From NCBI GenBank assembly GCA_943736015.1, contig OX031071.1:12310119-12374118 (forward strand): a stretch of 64,000 bases of DNA, written 5' to 3'. The notes beneath the pieces were generated by a model. It worked only from the letters and a program-made list of their open reading frames with translations, did not search any database and was not told the origin of the DNA. Position 1 is the stretch's first letter; each line of letters opens with the position of its first letter. The DNA is from Tridacna crocea (Eukaryota > Mollusca > Bivalvia > Cardiida > Cardiidae). This document shows positions 53,820 to 63,800 of this stretch, piece after piece. Made by a program: the position numbers and the translations under genes.

Positions 53820-54055
53820 TGTTTCACTCTTTACAAAACACCAGAATTTGTAGACTAAAACTTGTCCAAATTGAAAGCATTTGCAGAAGACAAAATAAAT
53901 GAAATGATCGCTCAATAATTGAATGTCTTGAGAAGGGTAGAAAACATTGTTGGGAAAAGAAGAAAATGCTGGTTACCAGCATTTTTTTCCTTTTCCTACA
54001 ATGTTTTTAAAAGGCTTCTTCCTCGGGTTGTTAAAAGTCGGGATTGTGTGGTATA
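53820..54055 (+). mobile_element. family A element, ends degraded
   Basis: CACTCTTTACAAAACACCAG to GATTGTGTGGTATATG. Hairpin GAAAATGCTGGTTACCAGC intact. Confidence 0.88.
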
Positions 54056-54191
54056 TGTATAGAGTCAAAACAGCTCATGGGATGATGTTTATATTTGTCT
54101 TGAATGCATTTTCATGCCCTTTCTTTGAAACAAAAGACATCTGGCCGAAAAAGGGAGTTGACAGAGAACAGGTTGTGTGGTATTGTATGTT

Positions 54192-54423
54192 TTAACTCTT
54201 TGCCACACAATCCCGACTTTTAACATCCCTGGGTAAGAGACCTTTTGAAAAGATGGGAATAGGAGAAAATGCTGGTACAGTGTAACTAGCAATTCGTCCT
54301 TTTCCGACAAAATTTTCTTCCCTACCAAAGAAAAACTTTGCTGTATGAGCTACACTGAGTGAAACTGTCGCCTGCAAATGCAATCAATTTGGACCAAAAT
54401 TTTGTCATCAGATGAAGAGTTAA
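54192..54423 (-). mobile_element. family A element
   Basis: TTAACTCTTTGCCACACAAT to GATGAAGAGTTAA. Its right TTAA starts a 40-bp stub of another copy (TTAACCCTTTACCAGATGAC). Confidence 0.9.
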
Positions 54424-54461
54424 CCCTTTACCAGATGACAAGATTTTAGCGTTTTCCAAAT

Positions 54462-54688
54462 TTAACTCTTTACCACACAATCCTGACTTTTAACGACCCT
54501 GAGATAGAAGCCTTTTGAAATCATTGTGGGAAAAGGAGAAAATGCTGGTAACCAGCATTTTCTCCTTTTCCCACAATCTTTTCTACACTCCCAAAATCAA
54601 AAATCAATTTTTGATTCATTTATTTTGTCGTCTGCAAATGCTGTCGATTTGGAGTAGTCCAAAATTTAGTCGTTTGGTAAAGAGTTAA
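54462..54688 (-). mobile_element. family A element
   Basis: TTAACTCTTTACCACACAAT to TTTGGTAAAGAGTTAA. Near-perfect hairpin. Confidence 0.95.
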
Positions 54689-54816
54689 AGCATCTGCAGA
54701 CAATAGTTTCATTGTGGCTCAAATAGTGCAGTTTTTCTTTGATGGGTAGAAAGTTGACATGTGTGATAAAGGGATAATTATTTTGATTATATTTGAAGTT
54801 TTGCACAGTGTGTCTA

Positions 54817-55041
54817 TTAACCCTTTACCCCATAAGCCATTTCTATGATATCTATTGATCCTAAATAACAGCAAGGATGAAGCTGTTTCTTATGTGTATA
54901 TGGCACCTTTTGATAGCATAGAAAACATTGTGACAAAGGTGAAATTGCTCGTAACGAGCAATTTCACCTTTTGCCACAATGTTTTCCAAAGGCTCCTATA
55001 AGCAATGCATAAAAATGAGTATCTATGGAGTAAAGGGTTAA
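54817..55041 (-). mobile_element. family B element
   Basis: TTAACCCTTTACCCCATAAG to GAGTAAAGGGTTAA. Hairpin centre GCTCGTAACGAGC. Confidence 0.95.
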
Positions 55042-55072
55042 TCTGTACGTCCATTGTCAAAATATGAGTCTT

Positions 55073-55513
55073 GCTCTGTGAAGAGGGGACTTGATGCATC
55101 TGCCAGAAGTATTGACCCAGGTCAGCTTGCACAGTCAGTGCAGGCTGACCTTGGCCAAAAAAGTTTGCTATTGTATGTGAAATGACCAGTCTATCACATG
55201 ATTAAGTCGATTGTCAAAAAAGTGACTCTTAATCATCCATGATTATGTTGACTCTTTACCACACGACAAAAGTTTAGACTGGTTAAAATTGAAAGCATTT
55301 GCAGACGACATAATTAAGGTGACTGAAAAATTGAAATTTGTTCTGGGAAGGGTAGAAAGGTTACCAGCATTTTCTCCTTTTCCTACAGTGTTTTCAAAAG
55401 GCTTCTTTCTCAGGGGCATTAAAAGTAGGGATTGTGTGGTAATGGGTTAAGGCTCGGGCTGGCATAGTGCATCACAGAGATCCATGAAGCCCCCTTTTGC
55501 TAGAGCATGGCTT
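55073..55513 (+). mobile_element. family E element carrying a family A insertion
   Basis: GCTCTGTGAAGAGGGGACTT to GCCCCCTTTTGCTAGAGCAT, with AGGTCAGCTTGCACAG palindrome, split by the next entry. Confidence 0.85.
55249..55450 (+). mobile_element. family A element inside family E, left hairpin arm lost
   Basis: TTGACTCTTTACCACACGAC to GTGTGGTAATGGGTTAA; GGGTAGAAAGGTTACCAGC marks the deleted arm. Confidence 0.9.
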
Positions 55514-55515
55514 AT

Positions 55516-55830
55516 ATCAGTACTGTGTGCTGTGCTGAGACATACTCGGGGTAATATTGTGTAGCATAATATTTGATCTGTGATCTTTGATCTGTAACAG
55601 TACTGTGTGCTGTGCTGAGACATACTCGGGGTAATATTGTGTAGCCTAATGTTTGATCTGTGATCTTTGATCTGTAACAGTACTGTGTGCTGTGCTGAGA
55701 CATACTCGGGGTAATATTGTGTAGCCTAATATTTGATCTGTGATCTTTGATGTGTAACAGTACTGTGTGCTGTGCTGAGACATCCAGGGTAATTATTAGC
55801 CTGATTTTTTATCTGTAACAGTACGTTTTA
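55516..55830 (+). repeat. 80-bp tandem repeat, about 3.7 copies
   Basis: CAGTACTGTGTGCTGTGCTG at 55518, 55598, 55678 and 55758. The first three units differ by one or two bases. Confidence 0.95.
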
Positions 55831-55847
55831 TGAGTTATACTCTTTAA

Positions 55848-56265
55848 AAAGGAGGTTTATTGCATGCGGAGAAAGTGTAAGCCCAGATCAGTTTGTACAG
55901 TACTCGCTGAATTTGGCCCGAGTTGAAACACTGAGCTTTTGTTTAATTTTCTGCATGTCAAAGGACTAGTCTACCATATGATTCAGATGGTTTAAAGATA
56001 TCACACACTCCTGACTTTTTACGGCCCTGAGGAAGAAGCCTTTGAAAACATTGTAGGAAAAGGAGAAAATGCTGGTTACCAGCATTTTCTCCTTTTACCA
56101 CAATGTTTTCTGCTCTATCAAGAAAAAATTGTCATTTTTGCCACTTTGAATTTGTCGTCTGCAATTGCTTTCAGCTTGGACCAGTCCAAAATGTTGTTCT
56201 TTGCTAATGAGATAATGCATCAGACAAATATGCACTTCTTCACCCCCTTTTGCCAAAGCAGGGCT
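55848..56265 (+). mobile_element. family E element carrying a family A insertion
   Basis: AAGGAGGTTTATTGCATGCG to ACCCCCTTTTGCCAAAGCAG; inner palindrome worn. Confidence 0.8.
55995..56216 (-). mobile_element. family A element inside family E
   Basis: AAAGATATCACACACTCCTG to TTCTTTGCTAATGAGATAA; perfect hairpin at 56045-56110. Confidence 0.88.
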
Positions 56266-56462
56266 GATTATAAAAGCTTACTACTACAGGGTTTTTGAAA
56301 CTGAGGAATGTTTGGTAAAGAGTCAAATCAATGGTGAGAAATTCTTTGTAACATATTGTACATTCCATAATGGCTTATACTTGTAAAATATAATCTGATA
56401 CATGCATGACAAAGTCTTCCTCTTACTATCCCTCATACAGATGTTTTTTTTCACTGCTTACT

Positions 56463-56661
56463 GTTTTGACTTTTTACCAAATGACAAATTTTTGTACTGG
56501 ACAGAATTGAAAGCATCTGCAGCCAACAAATTAAATCTTGTTATAATGATGATTTCTGCCTTTGAAGGTGTTGAAGATGTTGTGGGAAAAGGAGAAAATG
56601 CTGATTCCATAGGCATCAGTTTCAGGATCGTTAAAAGTCGGGATTGTGTGGTAAAGAGTAA
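56463..56661 (+). mobile_element. family A element, right hairpin arm lost
   Basis: CTTTTTACCAAATGAC to GTGTGGTAAAGAGTAAA. Confidence 0.85.
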
Positions 56662-56667
56662 ACTCTT

Positions 56668-56887
56668 TTAATACCAAATGACAAAATATTTGGCTGGTAT
56701 TATTGGAAGTGGTTGCTGATGACACTTCTGATATGGCCAAAATTGGGGAAAAAGGTCTAAGAAGGGGTAAAAAAACATAGGGGAAAAAGGAGAAAATGCT
56801 GGTAACCAGCATTTTCTCCTTTTCCCACAATGCTTTCAAAAGGCCTTCTTCTTCAGTAAAACTTGGGATTGTGTAGTAAAGAGTTAA
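56668..56887 (+). mobile_element. family A element
   Basis: TTAATACCAAATGACAAAAT to GTGTAGTAAAGAGTTAA; hairpin 56770-56837. Confidence 0.9.
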
Positions 56888-56949
56888 ACCTGTTTGGTCT
56901 TTTAAAACCAAACTATTTTAAATTTTAATTACCCAGAGATTAGCATTAG

Positions 56950-57391
56950 AAATGTTTTTCACTTGAAAATGCTTTCAGTTTGGATGGGTCTAAAATTTTG
57001 TAATTTGGTTTTGGAGGTAAACACATTCCCACATTCTGATTCGTCACCTGTAGATGTTTTTAGTTTTGAAATGTAAAAAAAATCTGGACTGTGAAAGTGT
57101 AAATACTTCTACTCCTATCGATCATTTACCATTTTAGCCGAGTTACTCTTCCAGTCGTTTGACCCACTTTTAAGAAGATGTTCAAAATTCTTTCAAATTG
57201 AACAAGTCTAAAATTTTGCTATCTGATAAAAAGCTAAATTTAGAATATTCTCTGCCCAGATAAATGTTTTGTTATTGTACAAAGAAGATGATGATTCATA
57301 TTATGTAAATTTTTTTGGTCTGACCTAAACATTTTTGCAGAAGTTCTGGAGGTTGTTTTTTACAATGACTATGCATCAGAAAGACAGTTAT
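56950..57391. other. family A scraps, no gene recognised
   Basis: Fragments such as GAAAATGCTTTCAGTTTGGA (56967) and CAAGTCTAAAATTTTGC (57204). Confidence 0.5.
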
Positions 57392-57623
57392 CCTAACTCT
57401 TTACCACATGACAAAAATTTTAGACTTGTCCAATTTGAAAGTGTTTGTGAACTACAAATCAGAGATAGCTCAAATGGTGAAATTGTTCTTGAAAGTGTAG
57501 AAAACTTTGTGGGAAAAGGAGAAAATGCTGGTTACGAGCATTTTCTCCTTTTTTCCCACAATGTTTTCAGAAGCCTTCTCTTTCAGGGTTGTTGAAAGTC
57601 GGGATTGTTTGGTAAAGGGTTAA
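57392..57623 (+). mobile_element. family A element
   Basis: CTAACTCTTTACCACATGAC to GTTTGGTAAAGGGTTAA; hairpin centre GGTTACGAGC has one mismatch. Confidence 0.93.
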
Positions 57624-57955
57624 TCCTTTAATTGTTAATCAAACAATCTTTAGTTCAAACACCAAAAGGAAGAGAGCTATTGAAAACATTATAAGAAAAG
57701 GCATTTTCACATCATGCCCATACTTTTCTGTCATTGAACTATTTGTCATATGATAACATTAATTTTTAAACATATCCTGACTGCAAATGATCTGATATGC
57801 TTTTGATAGTGGAGAAAAACATGCTGGTTTTAAGCATTTTCTTCTTTCCCAACAATGTAGGGATTGTGCTGCAGAGGGTGAACAGAAAAATTCTACCAGT
57901 TGGATTCAATTGTTTGGAAATGTTTTCATTTGTTCAATTCTGGTAAGCAGATCCA
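57624..57955. mobile_element. degraded family A remnants
   Basis: CTATTGAAAACATTATAAG, GCTGGTTTTAAGCATTTTC and GATTGTGCTGCAGAGGGTG are decayed pieces. Confidence 0.5.
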
Positions 57956-58137
57956 AGGCCGTCGGAAGCGGTCCGGCCGGTGCGGCCATGGCCGGACCAA
58001 ATTTTCGGCCGAAAATGAAAAATGGCCAGACCAATTTTCGAAGAAAAAAAAGCGCAATATAAACCTCAAAAAATGCGCCAGACAGCGTCTTATTTTCATG
58101 ACTTAACCCATTACCAAACGGGGTCCCTATAAACTGA

Positions 58138-58318
58138 GAAACGGAACCGAAACGAAACGCAACGAAACGGAACGAAACGCAACGAAACGGAACGAAACGT
58201 TACGAAACGAAACGAAACGCAACGAAACGGAACGAAACGCAACGAAACGGAACGAAACGAAACGAAATAGAACGAAACGGAATGGAACGAGAACGAAACG
58301 GAACGAAACGAAACGGAG
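58138..58318 (+). repeat. GAAACGGAAC-type minisatellite, left subterminal
   Basis: Repeats of GAAACGGAAC and GAAACGCAAC just inside the left end of the 4.35-kb element. A minus-strand open frame rich in Arg-Phe-Val-Ser is only this array read through. Confidence 0.95.
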
Positions 58319-58568
58319 TGCTATTTTTGGTACAAAATCAAGGAAGGAAAACATAATTTGTTTTTGTAAATAACCCTACTTTTGATTGCCGAAATTGTTA
58401 CGAAGTAAGACTTAAAATTTTGACGGCGCACTATGATCGTGATACTTTGGTGAATTTTGACAATTTAAATGAAGACATTTTATTTTAATCTTGGTTTGAG
58501 TGAACGTAGACTATTGTTTACTTCGCTATGGCATAAATCTCCAATAAAATGTTCTTCATGTTTCTGGC

Positions 58569-58948
58569 CATCTCCGGGAGCCAAGGTTACGATCACTACC
58601 TGGATCTTACCTTGGCTGATTGAGCCCGATTTCGAGATTCCTGCGATGCGCCCTCTATTACACCCTTTACATCATATTTCTAAAATCCAATGAAATATCG
58701 GTTTACAAACCGCTTACGAATACACATGAAAGTGATAAGAAGACATCCACGTGGGTTTCCATGTTTGCCTTCTATTCGAAAGGTAGTGATCTTGATCTAT
58801 TTTTATCAAAGATGAAATGCTACGAGCGATTTCATCCGTTGCAGTTAGGACTGGCTGCATCCAATGAAAAAGCGTATTGGAGGAAATGTAAAAATCCCGC
58901 CAAGGGTAGAGTAGCGTAGCGAATCGTCAGCCTTGGCTGGCAAAGATG
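58569..58948 (+). mobile_element. 380-bp inverted-end repeat, copy 2
   Basis: Starts CATCTCCGGGAGCCAAGG and ends CCTTGGCTGGCAAAGATG, so the ends are imperfect inverted repeats. The interior matches 22489-22898, including CTTACCTTGGCTGAT and CCCGATTTCGAGATTCC. Confidence 0.75.
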
Positions 58949-59069
58949 GTTTTTGGCAGCCATCAGTACTGCAAATACGTCGCAGTCTGGTTGATATTTT
59001 GTATATTATTTCCATAAATACTGTGATTAAAAATTCATGTCCAAATACAGCAAGGTTGAATGCACTGAT

Positions 59070-59400
59070 AACCGATTATGAATGATTGATTTTGTATGGC
59101 GTTAAACGCCGATTTCAACATAATTTCAATTACAAAGCAGCTGCCAGTGCAGGTCTATCGGTGCTTTCCTGGAATTTCTTACAAAAGTTTTCAACATAAC
59201 GTTGTTTACATGCCATTTTTCTGCTTTTCTACATAACCCTCGTCGACACAACGGCCTTCGACGAAAGAGGAATGAATCTTGCTGCAATGACTGTCATCAA
59301 TCCTCGAAAAGAAATTGGCAGAGTAGGGAATCGAACCAGCGACTATCTGTTCTCAAGTCCTGTATAGTACTGACTGAGCTACCGAGACCTTTTGATAACA
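59070..59400 (-). repeat. SINE, antisense tRNA-like end
   Basis: TGGCGTTAAACGCCGATTTC at the start, GGGAATCGAACCAGCGACT and CTGACTGAGCTACCGAGACC at the end. Confidence 0.75.
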
Positions 59401-59685
59401 CCTACTGCCGGTAATGAAACCGGTTTGGATTCTTACAAGATGCTTTAGAAAAATAATCCATTTTATATCAGACGAATTAGAATGCCGGTTTTGAGTCTTT
59501 ATTTAAATTTTGTACATTTGAGCAGATATCACCTTTCTTCATGCACTGTCTGTTTTTCAATCACTTTGATTTCTATCCCAAAGTAATAGCCTCGAAGACC
59601 TTATGTCACCGAACATGGCTAATTATATTGAATGTCTTTTTTTTTGCATGAAACAGACATACATAAAAAATCGTCGAGACCGGGA

Positions 59686-59925
59686 CAGACGATTTTGATT
59701 GATTGACTGATTCTAGATTGAACGCCGCTTTCAACAATTTTTCAGTTATATCACGGCAACAGCTCACAGATTCATGTATTGTGAGTTCCACCAGTACCTG
59801 GCTAGGGTTCTGAATGATCTTGCCACAAAAAAGCCAGTGGATCCAGTGAGGATTGAGCCCAAAGCCTCCAGGTCACAAGTCCTACACTTTACTACTGAGC
59901 CACTCAGGACCCTGGAAAATGTTAG
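59686..59925 (-). repeat. SINE, antisense tRNA-like end
   Basis: GAACGCCGCTTTCAACAATT, TCAGTTATATCACGGCAAC, then GGATTGAGCCCAAAGCC and CTACTGAGCCACTCAGG. Confidence 0.75.
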
Positions 59926-60203
59926 GTTTGAAATTATTTTTCTAAGAGAAATTATGTCTGCGGCATATGTACCTATTCATTTTAAGGTTTCTGGATACAT
60001 CAAAAGTTTTATGCACTATTTTTCCCTTTCAGTCACTGTTTGAAACCTTCCAGTTTGCTCTGTCCTAGTTCATTTTAAATAGAAATAGAGGTTTCTTAAA
60101 AAGTACATAAAGAAATTTTAACTAACAGTAGCCCCAAAAGACGACTTTAAAATAAGTTAATACTAACTTACAGTTAACGAAATATGCAATGATACATGCT
60201 CCG

Positions 60204-60470
60204 GCAAAAGGGGGCTTAATATATCTCCGTGATTACATCTCCGTGATGCACGATACCAAGTAGGTCCTCACACAATTTTAGATCCATGAAGTCTTTTTTT
60301 GTGTGTAACTTTGCACTGTAACATGAAGTACTCTGGTCCTTTGACAGGCAGAAAAGTGACCAATAGGGAAAGGTTTCGGCTCACGTCACCCTGCGGGGAC
60401 TGCGCAGGCTGACCTGGGTGGATACTGTTTACGGTTTACGGATTCGTTAAGCTCTCTTTTACAGAATATA
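60204..60470 (-). mobile_element. family E element
   Basis: GGCAAAAGGGGGCTTAATAT at the left, GACTGCGCAGGCTGACCTGG near the right. Confidence 0.8.
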
Positions 60471-60582
60471 GTTCAAATTAAGAATTAAAACCCTGGGAAA
60501 AAAAACATACTTGAAATATTCCAACGCTTGATTTTATTGACTGTATAGTGTCTAACACCTTTTTCAACATTATTGTGTGGCG

Positions 60583-60790
60583 TCCGTGGTCGTAGGGTTG
60601 AGCGTCGGCCTCATAATCATCAGGTCCCGAGTTTGATACACGGGAGCGGGTGTCAGCTTTGGGATTTTTCATTAGCCCACACATTTGGCGCGAGTACTGG
60701 TTTAGTTCCGAGGAAGCAGAATAGCGAGAGATAAGTACAAGTTGTAAGAACTTGTTTTTCAATCGATGTAAGATGAATATGTTTAAACTA
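60583..60790 (+). repeat. tRNA-derived SINE, sense
   Basis: GTCCGTGGTCGTAGGGTTGAGC (A-box-like) with CTCATAATCATCAGG (Met-like anticodon region) and CCCGAGTTTGATACAC (B-box-like); tail AAGTACAAGTTGTAAGAAC. Confidence 0.8.
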
Positions 60791-60814
60791 AACATTATAT
60801 CAGTTGTATCGCTG

Positions 60815-61045
60815 CATGGCGCAATCTGTGCAGGCTGATCTTAATTGAAAATGTTTGCTAGTTAGTCAATATTCTACCTAGTCAATATTCTACCTGTCAA
60901 AGGACCAGTGTACTTCGTGATTCAGTCGGCTTTTAAACAAAGAGGGAAATTATGTATCCATAATAATATGATGACCTACTTGGTATCATGTATAACTGCG
61001 AGGCATTAAACTCCCTTTTGCCAAAAGCAAGGCTCGTATCTAATC
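60815..61045 (+). mobile_element. family E element
   Basis: GGCGCAATCTGTGCAGGCTG to AAACTCCCTTTTGCCAAAAGC; GTCAATATTCTACCT is duplicated at 60866-60898. Confidence 0.75.
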
Positions 61046-61229
61046 GTAGTGTTACATTTTCAACAATATGCACAACAAAGAGGAAAGAGATGAAATTGCT
61101 TGTGTGGTAAAAACAATAAAAAACGTCAGCAGAGTCAACCGAAGCAGTCATAGAATTGAAATCGTATGAAAAGTGGTGTAAGACGCCTTACAACCCAAAG
61201 GCCAGCTAAAAATTGTTAAGCTGTGCCGA

Positions 61230-61330
61230 GATAGCGACGGTCACAGACCTGCCGTAACCAGGATTCAAACCGGAAATGTCGGCTACTTCGCAAAGCACTA
61301 ACCACCATACGATCACAGCTCTCATTGCAG
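61230..61330 (-). repeat. SINE fragment, antisense tRNA-like
   Basis: CAGGATTCAAACCGGAAATG and GCACTAACCACCATACGATC. Confidence 0.6.
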
Positions 61331-61552
61331 AACAGATATGACCTCAGTTTTCGATTTAAACATGAAAGAAACAAACCCCTTGTTACAAAATCATGAGTTT
61401 CACCGCCCCTAAAGGAGAATACTAGTACTTTTGAAAATGTTTTAAGAAAAGGATAAAATGTTCGTTACCAGCATTTTCTCTCTTTACTACAATGTCTTAA
61501 GATTTAACGCCCTATACAACATGAGTTGTATCGTTGCATGTATCGCTACATT

Positions 61553-61725
61553 GGGCCCGGCCGGATAGCACAGTGGTTAGCGCATCAGACTCGTGACCTG
61601 GATCTGGTCAGTACTGGTGTGAAAAAGCCAGGAAACACATTAGTGCGACACTGACCGCCATGATATGACCCACGCTGTTAAAAAGGCATTAAACTCTAAT
61701 ACAAACCAAACAAAATCGCTGCATT
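61553..61725 (+). repeat. tRNA-derived SINE, sense
   Basis: GGCCGGATAGCACAGTGGTTAGC, an A-box-like head with a CTCGTGA loop, then a tail ending GGCATTAAACTCTAATAC. Confidence 0.75.
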
Positions 61726-61749
61726 ACACCTATCTGTGTTTTCCTGCTG

Positions 61750-61965
61750 TTATTTTTACTTTTGGTACTTCGAGAGTAATATTCTTCCCAAGCCACTGGC
61801 TGCTTTTAATTGCTTACTATCGGTGATCACAGGACAGAGAGAATGAATCCTGTCGCAATGACTATCATCAATCTTTGGAAAGAAATTTGTCGAATGGATA
61901 TTTGAACTGGCGACCCATGTTTTGAAGTCCTGTACGCTACCAACTGTGCTACCCAGGCTCGCCAT
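61750..61965 (-). repeat. SINE, antisense
   Basis: AAGCCACTGGCTGCTTTTAA, GAATGAATCCTGTCGCAATG, TTTGAACTGGCGACCC and CAACTGTGCTACCCAGGC. Confidence 0.75.
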
Positions 61966-62288
61966 ATTCCGGCGCCCTGTGATAATACTCTGATACCATA
62001 GTGACAGAACAAAATTAAATTTTCTCTACACGTCAAATATTTAAAATTGCACCTAATATGTTTTTTGTGCAACCTTAAAACTACACTCCCTTGTGGAGGA
62101 TTATCGTTTTAAGTGCTTAATCTTGACTTTGACCAGATTTTCAATGCAAAAAAAATCGCAAAAATTCAGCGACATAATCCTTTTTGTGCCTTAAATACAC
62201 TGTGGGATAAAACAATTGGAAACAGTACAACAGAAAAACGATAAATTGAGACAAAAAGATAAGTTTAAAAAAAAAAAACGCTACTAGA

Positions 62289-62456
62289 TTTCATTTCGTT
62301 TCGTTCCGTTTCGTTTCGTTCACGTTATATTCCGTTTCGTTCTATTTCGTTTCGTTTCGTTCCGTTTCGTTGCGTTTCGTTCCGTTTCGTAACGTTTCGT
62401 TCCGTTTCGTTGCGTTTCGTTCCGTTTCGTTGCGTTTCGTTTCGGTTCCGTTTCTT
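62289..62456 (-). repeat. GAAACGGAAC-type minisatellite, right subterminal
   Basis: Mirror copy of the left array, reading GTTTCGTTCC on the plus strand, just inside the right end of the same element. Confidence 0.95.
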
Positions 62457-63009
62457 ACTTTATAGGGACCCTTACCAAACGACAATATTTTAGACTGGTT
62501 CAATTTGTAAGCATTTGCAGACGACAAAATAAAAGTGACTGAAAATCTGAAATTTGTTTTGTGAAGGGTAGAAAACATTGTGGGAAAAGGAGAAAATGCT
62601 GGTTACCAGCATTTTCTCCTTTTCCCACAATGTTTTCTAAAGGCTTCTTTCTCAGGGGCATCAAAAGTAGGGATTGTGTGGTAATGGGTTAAATGCGTAA
62701 TATTTTTCCAGAGGAGCATGCCCCCGAACCCCCCAAGCATGGCTTGACGACTTCGTCGCTCGCCATACTGGCCGGACCAAATGAAATTTCCTTCCGACGG
62801 GCCTGAGATCATACCAAACCCACCTGGAGTCCAAATGGCTTTACTGTTCACAACATTTGGCTGTAATGAGGATCAAACCTTTTGATTACCGTGTTTGGTG
62901 GGGGGGAAGCTTGTAGCCAGCATTTTTCTCCCTTTCCCACACTGCTTTGTAACTCTCTTACCGTCAAAGACTGAAACCATTTAGACCAGTCGAATGTTTT
63001 ATATTTTGC

Positions 63010-63530
63010 TGTTTTGTAAAGATTGATTGATTGTATGTTATATAGTGCCATTTTCAATGTTGTTTCAGTTATATCATGGCATCCAGGACAATTCTCCATG
63101 CATTCCTGGAGTTTCTTTAACCCTTTACCCCATAAGGCATTTCTATGGTATCTCTAATTGACCCTAAATAACAGCAAGGATGAAGCCATTTCTTATGTGT
63201 ATATGACACCTTTTGATAGCATAGAAAACATCGTGGCAAAAGGTGAAATTGCTCGTCACAAGCAATTTCACCTTTTGCCACAATGTTTTCCAAAGGATCA
63301 TACTAGCAATATGTAGAAATGAGTATCTATGGAGTAAAGGGTTAACTGGTTGCTTTCCCGCTGACATATTGTCGAAACAATGGTCAGCTGTAAGAGAGAA
63401 ATGAATCCTGCTCTAATGACTATCAGCAAGCATTAGAAAGAAATTGGGAATCAAACCTGCTGCCCTCCCTGTTCTCAAGTCCTTTGCTTTTATAAAGCAG
63501 TATAAACCAGGTGACACAGTGTAATCTGTA
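63010..63530 (-). repeat. SINE split by a family B element
   Basis: GATTGATTGTATGTTATATAG and TCAGTTATATCATGGCATCC before 63117; GAATGAATCCTGCTCTAATG and GGGAATCAAACCTGCTGCC after 63345. Confidence 0.75.
63117..63345 (-). mobile_element. family B element inside a SINE
   Basis: TTAACCCTTTACCCCATAAG to GGAGTAAAGGGTTAA, 229 bp. SINE sequence continues on both sides. Confidence 0.95.
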
Positions 63531-63800
63531 AAACTGTATACGAAATTTGTCCCTTTTTTCTGTGATGGTCTGATGTTTACTATGCAAGCCAGTCTGTCAT
63601 TTTGTTATGGTGAAAATTGCCCTTCAGCCGTAATTTTAGCTTGTGTTTTATTTCCGTTGATCACTATGTTCTGTCAGGACCAGTAACTTGATGGCTTGGT
63701 GACCTTTAATTATGGTACTCTGGGTTGTAGTTAACACCTTAATTTGGTTCAGTTAGATCAGGAAAGTGTTTGATAGTCTCTTCAGTTATGACCTTGGTCA
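63531..63800. other. no gene recognised
   Basis: Plain AT-rich sequence. Confidence 0.4.

Larger units (their letters stand above)
58121..62471. mobile_element. 4351-bp Mutator-like element with subterminal minisatellites
   Basis: Inverted ends GGGTCCCTATAAA at both sides (58121 and 62471), each followed inward by a GAAACG-type array. It is flanked by a perfect 10-bp duplication TTACCAAACG (58111-58120, 62472-62481), which belongs to the interrupted family A element. Removing it together with one copy of the duplication restores a 229-bp family A element, the standard length. Target duplications of 9-10 bp point to the Mutator superfamily (inference). No transposase was seen; the interior carries other repeats (58569-58948, SINEs, two family E copies). 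Confidence 0.85.
58103..62692 (+). mobile_element. family A element split by the 4.35-kb insertion
   Basis: First 18 bp (TTAACCCATTACCAAACG) at 58103-58120, remainder at 62482-62692, ending GGGTTAA. The hairpin at 62572-62640 is intact. Provides the reference that proves the 10-bp duplication. Confidence 0.9.
57956..62804. mobile_element. outer element interrupted by family A and the 4.35-kb element
   Basis: Inverted ends AGGCC(C)GTCGGAAG at 57956 and 62804, followed inward by GGCCGGACCAAA-type motifs. Taking out the family A element at 58103-62692 leaves about 260 bp. Motifs such as GCATGCCCCCGAACCCCC are typical of degraded DNA transposons. Target duplication unclear. Confidence 0.55.

Noticed and set aside
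58127-58354. 75-codon minus-strand frame rich in Phe, Arg, Val and Ser
   Set aside because: It is the GAAACG minisatellite read through.
60583-60660. Possible tRNA gene with a CAT anticodon
   Set aside because: Boxes are imperfect, no full cloverleaf could be drawn, and the tail is shared with 41.6 kb, so it is a SINE.
1321-63367. Many small frames reading MWEKEKMLVTSIFSFSHNVF or ENIVGKGENAGYQHFLLFP
   Set aside because: They are the two translations of the family A hairpin core and recur with every copy. They are not a gene family.
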